The position numbers and the translations under genes are program-made. DNA of 64,000 bases from Maritalea myrionectae DSM 19524 (GTDB lineage: Bacteria > Pseudomonadota > Alphaproteobacteria > Rhizobiales > Devosiaceae). Location of the stretch: assembly GCF_000423365.1 (NCBI RefSeq), contig NZ_AUHV01000003.1, forward strand, positions 744,001-808,000. Reading direction: 5' to 3'. The notes under the pieces are model-generated. The model was not told the DNA's origin, did not search any database, and saw nothing but the letters and a program-made list of their open reading frames with translations. Positions 33,097-42,731 of the stretch are shown here, piece after piece. How positions within the stretch are numbered: the first letter of the stretch is position 1; each line of letters opens with the position of its first letter.

Positions 33097-34491
33097 TTAA
33101 CACGCCGTATAGTTTACGGAGAGGCCGCCAAGGGACGTTTCCTTATAGCGGTTGTCCATATCTTTGCCGGTCTCGTACATGGTTTTGATGCACGCATCGA
33201 GCGAGATCACATGCACGCCGTCGCCATTGAGCGCCAGCGACGCGGCGGCAACTGCCTTAATGGCGCCAAGGCCATTACGCTCGATACAGGGCACCTGCAC
33301 CAACCCGTTGACCGGATCGCAGGTCATGCCCAAATGATGTTCCAAGGCAATCTCAGAGGCATTTTCGATCTGCTCATTGGTACCGCCCAAAACGGCACAA
33401 AGCGCCGCTGCCGCCATGGCGGAAGCAGAACCCACTTCACCCTGACAGCCAACTTCCGCCCCCGAAATGGAGGCGTTGTGCTTGATCAAGCCGCCAATGG
33501 CCGCGCCCGCCAATAGCATCTCAAAGACTTTCTTTTGCGTCGCACCGGGCACATGATCCACATAATATTTGATGACTGCCGGAAATACGCCCGCCGCCCC
33601 ATTGGTCGGCGAGGTGACAACCTGCCCCCCCGCGGCGTTTTCTTCATTCACCGCCATGGCGTAAAGCGAAATCCAATCATTGATGGCGTGTGGCATTTGC
33701 AAATTGGTGCCGCGCTCATCCAGCAATTTGCGTTTCACCCCTGCCGCACGCCGCCGCACCTTCAATCCGCCGGGCAAAATACCATCTGAACCAAGGCCAC
33801 GATCAATACAATTGTCCATCACTTCCCAGAGCTTTTTCAACCCGATCTCAAGATCGGTCTCGCTCATATGCGACAGCTCATTGGCGCGCTTCATTTCAAC
33901 AATGCTTTTGCCGCTCTTCTTGCCCATCTCCAGCATCTGATCGGCATTTTTAAATGGATACGGTACGGACACCACATCAGTGACGGGCAATTGCTCAGAG
34001 GATTCATATTCATCCTGGGTCATGACAAAGCCACCACCTATCGACAAATAGGTCTGGCTATAGCGCACCTCGCCCGCCTCATCCCGCAGGCTCAACACCA
34101 TCGTGTTCGGATGGGCCAAATCCTGGCTGTCATAGTCAAAGACAATGGCATTGTCGCCCTCAAGGCCGATCTTAAACCCGGATACAGGTTCAATCATCTT
34201 GCCGATGCGCAGCAATTCCAGCTTGTCTTCCGCCTCGTCGCGATCAAATGTTTCTGGCGAAAAACCCAGCAGCCCAAACAGCACAGCTTGATCCGTCGCG
34301 TGGCCCTTGCCTGTAAACGCGAGTGAACCTTGCAACTGGCATTCAATGTGGCAATGATCGCCGCGATCAAAGCGGCCTTTGTTTTTGATAAGATGTTCCA
34401 AGAACTGATTGGCGGCAACCATGGGTCCCATCGTGTGCGATGAAGACGGGCCAATCGAGACTTTAAAAACGTCGAAGACGCTTACAAACAT
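33097..34491 (-). CDS. L-serine ammonia-lyase, single-chain iron-sulfur type
   Basis: Deaminates L-serine to pyruvate and ammonia using a [4Fe-4S] cluster. The N-terminal beta domain starts [20 protein letters not shown]. The alpha domain holds the cluster cysteines in [43 protein letters not shown] and the C-terminal [21 protein letters not shown] is the active-site loop. Length 464 matches SdaA/SdaB. ATG 34491 follows GGGAAGAG. It is probably monocistronic; it lies 21 bases before the FGE-like gene in the same direction. Confidence 0.95.
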   Translation of the reverse strand: MFVSVFDVFKVSIGPSSSHTMGPMVAANQFLEHLIKNKGRFDRGDHCHIECQLQGSLAFTGKGHATDQAVLFGLLGFSPETFDRDEAEDKLELLRIGKMIEPVSGFKIGLEGDNAIVFDYDSQDLAHPNTMVLSLRDEAGEVRYSQTYLSIGGGFVMTQDEYESSEQLPVTDVVSVPYPFKNADQMLEMGKKSGKSIVEMKRANELSHMSETDLEIGLKKLWEVMDNCIDRGLGSDGILPGGLKVRRRAAGVKRKLLDERGTNLQMPHAINDWISLYAMAVNEENAAGGQVVTSPTNGAAGVFPAVIKYYVDHVPGATQKKVFEMLLAGAAIGGLIKHNASISGAEVGCQGEVGSASAMAAAALCAVLGGTNEQIENASEIALEHHLGMTCDPVNGLVQVPCIERNGLGAIKAVAAASLALNGDGVHVISLDACIKTMYETGKDMDNRYKETSLGGLSVNYTAC

Positions 34492-34578
34492 TTCAACTCT
34501 TCCCTAGCATATCGCAATACTCAAAATTGCTATGCAATCTTGGATGCATTTGTTTTGCTATAGGAGTAACGTTGAAAA

Positions 34579-34610
34579 GGAGGCAGTGCAAAGAAAATTA
34601 CACCGCCTCC
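34579..34610 (-). terminator. intrinsic terminator of the permease operon
   Basis: On the minus strand GGAGGC and GCCTCC (with inner GTG/CAC pairs) form a stem followed by TTTTC. It lies about 27 bases after the permease stop. Confidence 0.7.
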
Positions 34611-34636
34611 AAATATACTTTCGTTGAGGGACGAAC

Positions 34637-35674
34637 TTAACCGCCCACAAGCATCTGATAGATAGTGCCGAACAAGATCGCACCGCCAATGCCAAGGCCC
34701 AGATAAAGAGCAAAAATCTGCTTTTTCACCAGCGAAAAGACCGCGGTCATGGCCGGGATAGAGCTCACAGACCCGGCGATCATAAAGCTCATCGCCGCGC
34801 CAACGCTCATGCCTTGATCCAGCAAGCCATTCACCAGCGGCACCGCGGCATAGGAGTTGAGGTAAGCAGGGGCACCCACAAGGGCGGCCAAACCGATGGG
34901 CAAAATGCCCTCGCCGCCAACAAATTGCGCCACCAAAGAGGCCGGCACATAGGTGACCAGCAAGGCTTCAAGCACATAGGCAAAGGCCAACCATTTGCCC
35001 AAAAATTTGAGGTTATTCAGGCTTTCGGTCTTGAACACATCCACGCGTGGTGCCTCTTGCCAGAATGTCCATTTGGGTGTGCTGGAAAATTTCGATGCGC
35101 CGCATGTTGATTTGCGATAGCTCGGCTTGAGCGGATCAGCCAACGCGCCACGCTTGCCGATAAATTTGAGACCAAAGCCCCCGAGCAACCCAAGCGAAAT
35201 CGCAAACACGGCTTTGGAAATCGCAAACTCCCAACCCAGAACAGACCCAGTGATGACGAAGGTGGGCGGGTCAATCAAAGGGGACGACAGCCAAAAGGCC
35301 ATAACTGCCGAAATTGGGGCACCCACGGTCAACAAGCCAGCGATAAAGGGGATCACCTGACATGAACAAAAGGGTGCCAACCCGCCCACCAAAGCGGCCA
35401 TAAAAATCATTTGCACTTCACGCCCCTCAAAGGCCTTGCCAATAACGCCTTCAGCGCCAGTGGCTTTGAGGTAGCCAATCAGCAGAACCGCCACCATCAA
35501 AAACGGCAAGGTGGACAAAAAGGCTTCAATGGCGAACCGCACGATGGGGCCGAAGTTGGCCCAATCGAGCACGGCCACCAGCGCCAGAATGATCGCGATC
35601 ATTATCGGCACTTGCGTGAAAAACTTAAAGATATTGCCGGGGGTGACCGGCTGACGTGCTGAAATATCAGACAT
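34637..35674 (-). CDS. ArsR-controlled permease, YraQ/SO_0444 (ArsP-like) family
   Basis: Inner-membrane transporter of about 345 residues with roughly eight to ten membrane segments. The family motif GLAPFCSCQVIPFIAGLL lies near residue 100 and the matching SSPLIDPPTFVITG follows; a second set of motifs occurs in the C-terminal half (AAVPLVNGLLDQGM, SIPAMTAVFSLV). The relatives export trivalent organoarsenicals or heavy metals. I chose ATG 35674: it overlaps the ArsR stop by eight bases, while the upstream frame to 35821 runs inside the arsR gene. Regulation by the adjacent ArsR protein is likely. The exact substrate is not decided. Confidence 0.87.
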   Translation of the reverse strand: MSDISARQPVTPGNIFKFFTQVPIMIAIILALVAVLDWANFGPIVRFAIEAFLSTLPFLMVAVLLIGYLKATGAEGVIGKAFEGREVQMIFMAALVGGLAPFCSCQVIPFIAGLLTVGAPISAVMAFWLSSPLIDPPTFVITGSVLGWEFAISKAVFAISLGLLGGFGLKFIGKRGALADPLKPSYRKSTCGASKFSSTPKWTFWQEAPRVDVFKTESLNNLKFLGKWLAFAYVLEALLVTYVPASLVAQFVGGEGILPIGLAALVGAPAYLNSYAAVPLVNGLLDQGMSVGAAMSFMIAGSVSSIPAMTAVFSLVKKQIFALYLGLGIGGAILFGTIYQMLVGG

Positions 35675-36011
35675 TGCTTTTTTCCTTTGAAGCAGCAGCC
35701 AAACTTGGTTCGGTAAGGCACGCATCGGCGCAGCATTGATCAACAATGAAGCTACCCACATGGCCCAAAAAGTCGAAATTGGCGCGATTGACGATGGTTC
35801 GGCCCTGCTTTTCCTGATCAATCAGACCCGCCGCCGCCATAAATTTAAGATGATGATTTAGCGTGGAGGCGGGAATGCCCGTGCGCGATTGAATATCACC
35901 TACCAACAGCCCGGCATCACCTGCACGCGCCAAACAGAGCAACACTTGCAACCGGGGTTCCGACCCCATGGCCGAAAAGGCTTGCGCCGCGCGTTCAATT
36001 TCAACAGTCAT
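35667..36011 (-). CDS. ArsR/SmtB-family metalloregulator
   Basis: Winged-helix repressor of about 114 residues. The DNA-binding part is FSAMGSEPRLQVLLCLARAG and TGIPASTLNHHLKFMAAAGLIDQEKQGR. The C-terminal QCCADACL contributes three cysteines, a probable site for trivalent arsenic/antimony or a soft metal, unlike the classic ArsR site in the recognition helix. ATG 36011 is preferred; ATG 36029 is also in frame. It is the first gene of a coupled pair with the permease and should repress both from the repeats upstream. Confidence 0.92.
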   Translation of the reverse strand: MTVEIERAAQAFSAMGSEPRLQVLLCLARAGDAGLLVGDIQSRTGIPASTLNHHLKFMAAAGLIDQEKQGRTIVNRANFDFLGHVGSFIVDQCCADACLTEPSLAAASKEKSNV

Positions 36012-36032
36012 GGTCTTTATCCATTTCAATTA

Positions 36033-36072
36033 ATATTTCTATATTTCTATATTTCTAGATATATCGAAATAT
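36033..36072. promoter_or_regulatory. ArsR operator: tandem and inverted repeats
   Basis: ATATTTCT is repeated three times head to tail (36033, 36041, 36049). The third copy forms an inverted repeat with GAAATAT at 36066-36072 (ATATTTC-N10-GAAATAT). AT-rich imperfect palindromes of this type are usual ArsR/SmtB operators; the site lies directly before the arsR start. Confidence 0.7.
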
Positions 36073-36178
36073 TAGAGATGTCAATGGCAGTGGAAAATGA
36101 AATGCGTTGGGAAAAATTGGAATGACAGAAACTCTACCGCCCGTGAAAGCGCTTCCAGACATTGCCATTTGTCAAAGC

Positions 36179-36604
36179 TTAATCATCGTCACGAGGTATT
36201 GCTGAATATCCTATATCGGAGATTCTTTCCGTCTCGTCTGGCGGCAGACCTCTCCACTTATCTTGGCGGCTATCGCCAAAGGAAAATATCGGCAGAAACA
36301 GAAATGCGAAGCCCGCAATCCATATGTAGAGACGCGCAAAATCAGGCCCAGTCAGCGCCGCAACAATAAAGAGCGCCAGCAAGATTACATCTACAACCCA
36401 GTCTTTCTTGATTTTTTTCATCCACCTAGCCGCCAAAATTATTAGGCCAAGCACACTGCACCCCAACAAATACATCGCCGGCGCAATATGGGTTGGATAT
36501 TGTAAAGGAAAGAACACCTCGAAATACAACGCGCTCCCCGCCCAAACACAGATTGCAGACGCCGCCATTAAGATGAGCGACAGCAATTGGTGGCGAATAT
36601 GCAT
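36179..36604 (-). CDS. hypothetical four-span membrane protein
   Basis: About 141 residues from ATG 36604 (MHIRHQLLSLILMAAS). Predicted membrane segments are LSLILMAASAICVWAGSALYF, IAPAMYLLGCSVLGLIILA, VVDVILLALFIVAALT and LYIWIAGFAFLFLPIF. The short acidic/basic tail (DKWRGLPPDETERISD) is cytoplasmic or periplasmic. I do not recognise it. It is a lone gene between the arsR unit and an ABC exporter; composition is normal. Confidence 0.6.
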   Translation of the reverse strand: MHIRHQLLSLILMAASAICVWAGSALYFEVFFPLQYPTHIAPAMYLLGCSVLGLIILAARWMKKIKKDWVVDVILLALFIVAALTGPDFARLYIWIAGFAFLFLPIFSFGDSRQDKWRGLPPDETERISDIGYSAIPRDDD

Positions 36605-36787
36605 AAAATCAATCCTAAATAGTGTTTTATCTAAATAGACCCTCGATAATTTTGCCACAGCTCAGAATTAATCGCTAGCTTGAGCAACAAAAAGATCGCG
36701 CCTCATTGCCATCCAGCCCAATAGCTGAAATTCTGTGCGGCTCTCCTGAGCACAATCCTGTTCGATATCAGCCTTTGGCCTTGCACA

Positions 36788-38503
36788 ATGTTACGTCGTT
36801 TTTTTAGCTATTATGCGCCCTATAAGGGTTTGTTTTTCCTCGATTTTGGCTGCGCCGTGCTTGCGGGCCTGTTGGAGCTGGGCTTCCCCGTGGCTGTCCA
36901 AGCCTTTGTGGATCAGCTCTTGCCCAGCCAAAACTGGACGCTGATTTTCGGCGCCGCGGCGCTGCTCCTGCTCATCTATTCCGTGAATACCGGGCTGATG
37001 GGCGTGGTGAACTATTGGGGGCACGCTTTGGGCATTTCCATCGAGACGGACATGCGGCGGCAAGCGTTCGACCATATCCAAAAGCTCAGCTTCAGCTATT
37101 TCGACAATCATAAAACTGGCAACCTGATCACCAACGTCACCAAAGATTTGGAAGAGGTGGGCGAAATTGCTCACCACGGCCCGGAAGATTTGTTTATCGC
37201 CATCATGACCTTTGTCGGCGCCTTTGCGCTGATGTTTATGGTGCATTGGAAACTGGCGTTGATTTCCGTGTTTGTGGTGCCGATCATGACGTGGACAATT
37301 GGCCATTATGGCACCCGCATGACGCAAAATATGCGCACACTGTTTCGGCAAGTGGGCGACTTTAACACCCGCATCGCAGAAAGCGTTGGCGGCGTGCGCG
37401 TGGTGAAAGCGTTTGCCAATGAGGACCATGAGCAAAAGCTGTTTGAACACAATAACGAAAATTATCGCAGCACGAAGCTGAGTGCCTATCGCTATATGAC
37501 AGCGAGCATCGCCCTCACCTATTTCAACACACGCTTTATCATCGTGCTGACCATGCTGGCAGGCACCTATTTCGTGACCATTGGCGAGTTGAGCTATGGC
37601 GGTTTTGTCAGCTTTTTGCTGCTGGTGAACCTGTTCTTCCGCCCGATTGATAAGATCACATCGGTGCTGGAAAGCTACCCAAAAGGCATTGCAGGGTTCC
37701 GCCGCTTTACCGAACTGATCGATACGCGCCCCGACATCGCCGACCGCCCCGATGCCAAAGAGCTGGGCCACGTCAAAGGTGACATCGCCTACCAAAATAT
37801 TCGCTTCGGCTATGGCGACGATAAGATTTTCAATGATCTGTCTTTCAACATCAAGGCTGGTGAAACCATCGCTTTTGTTGGCCCCTCCGGCGCAGGCAAA
37901 ACCACACTCTGCTCGCTGCTCCCCCGCTTTTATGAACTGGACGGTGGTGCCATCACCATTGACGGCATCGACATTCGCGACGTGACGCAAAAATCGCTCC
38001 GCGCCCAAATCGGCATTGTGGCGCAAGACGTATTTTTATTCGGCGGCACCATTCGCGAAAACATCGCCTATGGCAAACTGGACGCCAGCGACGACGAGAT
38101 CATGGAAGCGCTGAACCGCGCTGCCCTCGACACCTATGTGCTGTCTTTACCTGAAGGCTTAGACACCGTTGTGGGCGAACGCGGCGTGAAATTGTCTGGC
38201 GGGCAAAAACAACGCTTGGCCATTGCGCGGATCTTTTTGAAAAATCCACCCATTCTGGTGCTGGACGAGGCCACATCCGCTCTGGACACGGCCACAGAAG
38301 TTGCCATTCAAAACGCGCTGAATGAGCTATCGAAAGGCCGCACCACGCTGGTGGTCGCCCACCGCTTGGCCACCATCCGCAATGCAGATCGGATCATGGT
38401 GGTCAGCAATAACCAGATCGTTGAGCAAGGCAGCCACGAAGAGCTGTTGGCGAAACGGGGTGCCTATGCGGAGTTGCATTTCGCGCAATTTGGGGCCGGA
38501 TAG
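36788..38503 (+). CDS. ABC exporter, fused membrane and ATPase domains
   Basis: Half-size exporter of 571 residues that works as a homodimer or heterodimer. The first ~310 residues hold six membrane segments (FVDQLLPSQNWTLIFGAAALLLL and similar). The nucleotide-binding domain shows Walker A GPSGAGKT near residue 365, the Q-loop IGIVAQDVFLFGGTI, signature KLSGGQKQRLAIAR near 467, Walker B ILVLDEATSALD and the H-loop VVAHRL. The family covers lipid A/multidrug-type exporters (MsbA-like); the substrate is unknown. No second half-transporter is adjacent. Confidence 0.95.
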   Translation: MLRRFFSYYAPYKGLFFLDFGCAVLAGLLELGFPVAVQAFVDQLLPSQNWTLIFGAAALLLLIYSVNTGLMGVVNYWGHALGISIETDMRRQAFDHIQKLSFSYFDNHKTGNLITNVTKDLEEVGEIAHHGPEDLFIAIMTFVGAFALMFMVHWKLALISVFVVPIMTWTIGHYGTRMTQNMRTLFRQVGDFNTRIAESVGGVRVVKAFANEDHEQKLFEHNNENYRSTKLSAYRYMTASIALTYFNTRFIIVLTMLAGTYFVTIGELSYGGFVSFLLLVNLFFRPIDKITSVLESYPKGIAGFRRFTELIDTRPDIADRPDAKELGHVKGDIAYQNIRFGYGDDKIFNDLSFNIKAGETIAFVGPSGAGKTTLCSLLPRFYELDGGAITIDGIDIRDVTQKSLRAQIGIVAQDVFLFGGTIRENIAYGKLDASDDEIMEALNRAALDTYVLSLPEGLDTVVGERGVKLSGGQKQRLAIARIFLKNPPILVLDEATSALDTATEVAIQNALNELSKGRTTLVVAHRLATIRNADRIMVVSNNQIVEQGSHEELLAKRGAYAELHFAQFGAG

Positions 38504-38512
38504 CGGGGCAAT

Positions 38513-39436
38513 TTACGCCCCCGCGTCCTGATGCCCGATCAATTGCGGATCGGTGCAGGGTTCGTTGTGGGCTTCGATTTCCAGCGTGACATGAACGATG
38601 TCGAATTGATCGTGAAGTTGTTTTTTGAGGGCATCGCGCACCCAACCAGCGGCCTCCACATCATTGATATCCAGCACCAGATGCACGCTCAATGCGCTTT
38701 GATGTTCCTGCATCCGCCAGAAATGCACATGATGCACATCACGGACCCCGTCCGCGTTGCGCATCAGTTCAATCACGGCATCAAGATCAACCTCCTCCGG
38801 TGCGCCCAGCATCAAAATGCGGATCACGCCGCCAATTTCGGCAAAGCTCTGCCACAAAATATAGCCCGCAATCAAAAGCGTCACCGCTGGGTCAATCAGC
38901 CGCCAGTCATATAAAAGGATCAGTGTGCCCGCAAAGATCACCGCGACAGAACCAAGCGCGTCGGCCACATTGTGCAGGAAGGCGGCGCGAATATTTACGC
39001 TGGTTTTTGACAGGGCAAAAGTGAGCAAGGCGGTGATGACATCCACCACCAGCGCGATGCCGGCAATGATCACAATCAACCAGCCATCCACCGGCTGCGG
39101 ATCAAAAAACCGCATCACCGCTTCATAGGCGAGATAAAGGCCAATCACGATCAAAGTGGTGTAATTGATCAGCGCTGCCACCACTTCTGCCCGGCCATAA
39201 CCAAACGTCATGCTTTTATCGGCTGGGCGGCGGGCGATCTTACGCGCCACAAAGGCGATGATCAGCGAAATCGCATCGGAAAAATTGTGCAGCGCATCGG
39301 CAATCAACGCCAAACTGCCCGCAAAAATGCCCCCAACAATCTGGGCCACGGTCAACCCCATATTGACCAGAATGGCCCACAAAACCTTCGCGTCCCCATC
39401 ATTCGGGTCCACGTGATGATGGTGGTGATGCCCCAT
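38513..39436 (-). CDS. cation diffusion facilitator (CzcD/ZitB-type zinc exporter)
   Basis: Proton-driven metal exporter of 307 residues with six membrane segments. The zinc site is formed by IADALHNFSDA in segment 2 and LHNVADALGS in segment 5. The C-terminal ~85 residues are the cytoplasmic metal-sensing domain with HHVHFWRMQEHQSALSVH. The protein starts MGHHHHHHVDPNDGD, a natural run of six histidines that may trap zinc. ATG 39436 has the RBS GGAGTAGG. It lies 14 bases after the zntA stop and is cotranscribed with it: two exporters for the same metal in one operon. Confidence 0.94.
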   Translation of the reverse strand: MGHHHHHHVDPNDGDAKVLWAILVNMGLTVAQIVGGIFAGSLALIADALHNFSDAISLIIAFVARKIARRPADKSMTFGYGRAEVVAALINYTTLIVIGLYLAYEAVMRFFDPQPVDGWLIVIIAGIALVVDVITALLTFALSKTSVNIRAAFLHNVADALGSVAVIFAGTLILLYDWRLIDPAVTLLIAGYILWQSFAEIGGVIRILMLGAPEEVDLDAVIELMRNADGVRDVHHVHFWRMQEHQSALSVHLVLDINDVEAAGWVRDALKKQLHDQFDIVHVTLEIEAHNEPCTDPQLIGHQDAGA

Positions 39437-39450
39437 AATCCTACTCCAGA

Positions 39451-41604
39451 TTACTTGGTGCGCTCGGGCCGATAGCCGAGCAACCGCAACGCATTGAGGG
39501 TGACCAAAACCGTGGCCCCTGTATCGGCCAAAATGGCGATCCAAAGTCCCGTAAAGCCGAAAATGGTGGTCACCAAGAACACCGCTTTAAGCCCCAGCGC
39601 AATGGTCACATTTTGCTTGATATTGGCCATGGTGGCGCGGGCAAGGCGAATTTTCCCTGGCACATCGATCACCCTGTCCCGCAGGATCGCGCCATCTGCT
39701 GTTTCCAATGCCACATCCGTGCCGGACCCCATGGCAACACCCACATGTGCTTGCTTGAGCGCGGGCGCATCATTGATGCCATCGCCCACCATCATCACCA
39801 GATCATTTTGGGTGAGGCGCTTAATCTCCTCAAGTTTGTCTTGCGGCAACATTTCTGCGCGATAGTCCATGCCGAGATCACCCGCAATGGCGGCAGCCGT
39901 GCGCGGATTATCGCCTGTGAGCATCACCGAAGTAATGCCCATTTGCTTGAGCTGATCGATGGCCGTTTGGGCATCGGCGCGGGGTTCATCCCGCAAACCA
40001 ATCAGCCCAAGCGCATTGCCGTCGCGGTAAACCGCAACCACAGTTTTTCCCGCCGCCTCAATTTCCGCGGCCATTTCCAATTGTTCGGCGGAGAGCACCC
40101 CTTCATCAGCAGCAAATTTGGGGCTGGTGACAAAGGCAAATGCACCCTCCACTTGCGCCTTCACGCCCTTGCCTGCCAAAGCCTGTTCCTGACTGGACCG
40201 TGCAATGGCCAAGCCCTGCGCCTTGGTGTGGTTCACAATTGCTTCCGCCAACGGATGGCTTGAGCTTTGTTCCACCGCCGCAGCAAGGCGCAACAATTCG
40301 TCCTCGCTGGCGCCCAAACTGACAATATCGGTGATCTCCGGGCGGCCATGAGTTAGCGTGCCGGTTTTATCAAACGCCACCCGCGTGACTTTGGCAGCAG
40401 CCTCGATCACCGCGCCGCCCTTCATCAACAAGCCGCGCTTTGCCCCTGTGGCCAATGCCGAAGCAATGGACGCAGGAACCGAAATCACGAGGGCGCACGG
40501 ACAGCCGATCAACAACAGCGCCAGGCCACGATAAATCCATGTGCCCCAATCTTGCGCGAAGGCCAATGGCGGCACCAGCACGACGAGCACCGCAACGCCA
40601 ATAATGGCGGGCATATAATAGCGCGAAAATCGATCAATAAAACGCTCTGTCGGCGCACGGGCGCTTTCTGCCTCCTGCACCAATTGAATAATGCGGGCAA
40701 TGGTATTTTCTTCCGGGTCTTTGGTGACCTTCACCCGTAAAGTCGACTCAGTGTTGATGGCCCCGGCAAACACATCGTCGCCGGGCCCTTTGGCGCGCGG
40801 CACGCTTTCCCCGGTGACCGGACTTTCATCAATGCCGCTATGACCCTCTGCGATCTGGCCATCCGCAGGCAATCGATCGCCGGGACGCACAATCACCACT
40901 TGGCCGATCCGCAGATTGGCGGCAGGCACTTGGCGCGGCCCGCTATCGGTTTCCAACAATGCGGTTTTGGGCACCAAATTGGCCAAGGCCTTGATGCCTT
41001 CGCGGGCCCGATTGGCGGCCACACCCTCCAGCAATTCGCCAACAGCAAATAAGAAGACCACCAAAGCAGCTTCTTCCGCTGCATTGATAAACAAGGCGCC
41101 TGTGGCGGCGATACTCATCAACATCTCAATAGTGAAGAACTGACCGCTTTGCGCCATGGCCAGCGCCCGCCGCGCAATCGGGAACAGTCCGACCACGCAG
41201 GCAACAATAAAAGCCCAATGGCCAATTTCCGACCCGGTCGTCAAACTGATGATCCATGCTGCAGCAAGCAACAAGCCGGTGCCAACCACCAGCTTGCCCT
41301 TGGGCGACTGATACCATTTCGGTTGCGGCGCAGGGGGACGAACGCCTGCATCTAAATCATTATGACCGTCGTCGACATCGGCCGCCTGCACGCCAAAACC
41401 GAGTTTTTGGATTGTTTTCTCAATGTCACCACGCGGCGTTTGCGCTTCATCCAATGTCAGGCGCAATCGCTCATTCATCAGCGCGACATCAACCTCTTCA
41501 ACGCCGGGCAAACGATCTAAAGCCGTTTTGATTTTATTGGCGCAAGACCCGCAATCCATGCCGGTTACAGTCCATTCGCACACTTCATTTTTGACGCGGT
41601 CCAT
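39451..41604 (-). CDS. zntA: Zn/Cd/Pb-exporting P1B-type ATPase ZntA
   Basis: ATP-driven metal exporter of 717 residues. An N-terminal HMA domain carries GMDCGSCANKI (Cys18, Cys21). Membrane segments follow. The transport site is GCPCALVISVPAS. Phosphorylation is at Asp in FDKTGTLTHG, and the SSHPLAEAI and GDGINDAPALKQAHVGVAMG motifs belong to the nucleotide and hinge domains. The CPC motif and ...QNVTIALGLKAVFL in the last segments are typical of zinc/cadmium rather than copper pumps. The CDF exporter follows in the same operon. No MerR-type regulator is adjacent. Confidence 0.94.
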   Translation of the reverse strand: MDRVKNEVCEWTVTGMDCGSCANKIKTALDRLPGVEEVDVALMNERLRLTLDEAQTPRGDIEKTIQKLGFGVQAADVDDGHNDLDAGVRPPAPQPKWYQSPKGKLVVGTGLLLAAAWIISLTTGSEIGHWAFIVACVVGLFPIARRALAMAQSGQFFTIEMLMSIAATGALFINAAEEAALVVFLFAVGELLEGVAANRAREGIKALANLVPKTALLETDSGPRQVPAANLRIGQVVIVRPGDRLPADGQIAEGHSGIDESPVTGESVPRAKGPGDDVFAGAINTESTLRVKVTKDPEENTIARIIQLVQEAESARAPTERFIDRFSRYYMPAIIGVAVLVVLVPPLAFAQDWGTWIYRGLALLLIGCPCALVISVPASIASALATGAKRGLLMKGGAVIEAAAKVTRVAFDKTGTLTHGRPEITDIVSLGASEDELLRLAAAVEQSSSHPLAEAIVNHTKAQGLAIARSSQEQALAGKGVKAQVEGAFAFVTSPKFAADEGVLSAEQLEMAAEIEAAGKTVVAVYRDGNALGLIGLRDEPRADAQTAIDQLKQMGITSVMLTGDNPRTAAAIAGDLGMDYRAEMLPQDKLEEIKRLTQNDLVMMVGDGINDAPALKQAHVGVAMGSGTDVALETADGAILRDRVIDVPGKIRLARATMANIKQNVTIALGLKAVFLVTTIFGFTGLWIAILADTGATVLVTLNALRLLGYRPERTK

Positions 41605-41743
41605 ATAGCTTTTCCATCTCGTTCGCCGATGAGTCGCTGATAAAGATAGGACCTCAAGTGACTAGAGATTCAAGCCCTTATTTCAAAATTATTTCCACAG
41701 CCGAAAACCTCGCCTGCACAAAATTCACATAACAGGACTTAAA

Positions 41744-41782
41744 AACTCATATTAAATATGGACTCCTGTTTTAATATGAGTT
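41744..41782. promoter_or_regulatory. large operator-like inverted repeat before the siderophore importer
   Basis: AACTCATATTAAA (41744-41756) is repeated inverted as TTTAATATGAGTT (41770-41782), a perfect 13-bp match. The left arm overlaps a second palindrome CATATT-A-AATATG (41748-41760). It lies 54 bases before the start of the substrate-binding protein gene, where an iron-responsive regulator would bind. It could also fold as an RNA hairpin in the leader. Confidence 0.65.
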
Positions 41783-41835
41783 ATCCGCTCCACTTAAAGG
41801 TCGCACCACCCACTTATCCGTTCTGGAGAAAACAA

Positions 41836-42726
41836 ATGCTACGCTCTTTTCTTGTTGCCGCCTCCCTGTTGGCAACGCCTGCATTCGCCGAAACTGTGAC
41901 CGTTGAAACCTATAAAGGCGACGTCGAAATTCCCGCCAACCCCGCAAAGATCGCTGTTTATGATGTGTCGGCCCTCGACACGCTGAACGCCCTTGGCGTC
42001 AAAGCCGATGGGGTGTTGACCCCGTATTATGTGTCCTATCTGGATGGCGCGGTTGAAGGCGCGGAACCCGTCGGATCTTTCTTTGAGCCAGACTTTGAAG
42101 CGCTGGCGGCGCTTGATGTGGATCTGGTGGTCGCCGGTGGCCGCTCTTCCACCCATGTGGACGCGTTCAACAAAATCGCCCCCACCATCGATATGACCAT
42201 CTGGGAAGATACCGTGGGCCAAGGGCTAGACCGGTTGGCCGCCTATGGCGAGATTTTCGACAAGCAGGACAAAGCCGCTGAACTGGCTGAAGCCTTCAAA
42301 GCCAAACTGGACGAGACCAAGGCGCTGCTTGACGGCGAGGGCAAAGCCCTGATCCTGATGACCAATGGCCCAAAAGTGTCCGCCTATGGCGCCAGTGGTC
42401 GTTTTGGCTGGTTGCACACCAATCTCGATCTGGAAGAAGCTGCCAAGGATGTGGAGCAATCCACTCATGGCGAAGCCGCCAGCTTTGAATTTATCAAAGA
42501 CACCAACCCCGACATTTTGATCGTGATCGACCGTTTGGCCGCGATTGGGCAGGATGGCGAGAGCGCCAAAGCCACATTGGACAACCCGCTGGTGCATGAA
42601 ACCAATGCCTGGAAAAACGGCCAGGTGGTCTATCTCTCCTCCGCCCCGCTTTACATTGCAGGCGGTGGCATCCAGTCCATGAACATCATTCTGGACGATA
42701 TCCAAGCCACCTTTAAAGGCGAGTAA
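41836..42726 (+). CDS. siderophore ABC transporter substrate-binding protein
   Basis: Periplasmic binding protein of the FecB/CeuE/YclQ type, about 296 residues. A signal peptide ends LLATPAFAE (residues 1-20). The mature part begins VTVETYKGDVEIPANPAKIAVYD and continues with the class-III fold marks: LDTLNALGV, LAALDVDLVVAGGRSS, and near the end PDILIVIDRLAAIG and IQSMNIILDDI. It captures ferric siderophore and hands it to the permeases that follow. ATG 41836 has the RBS GGAGA; the longer frame from 41758 begins inside the operator repeat. First gene of a four-gene operon. Confidence 0.93.
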   Translation: MLRSFLVAASLLATPAFAETVTVETYKGDVEIPANPAKIAVYDVSALDTLNALGVKADGVLTPYYVSYLDGAVEGAEPVGSFFEPDFEALAALDVDLVVAGGRSSTHVDAFNKIAPTIDMTIWEDTVGQGLDRLAAYGEIFDKQDKAAELAEAFKAKLDETKALLDGEGKALILMTNGPKVSAYGASGRFGWLHTNLDLEEAAKDVEQSTHGEAASFEFIKDTNPDILIVIDRLAAIGQDGESAKATLDNPLVHETNAWKNGQVVYLSSAPLYIAGGGIQSMNIILDDIQATFKGE

Positions 42727-42731
42727 GCCAA

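Noticed and set aside
36791-38026. Antisense frame of 411 codons within the ABC exporter
   Set aside because: Shadow of a clearly assigned gene; no start context and biased composition.
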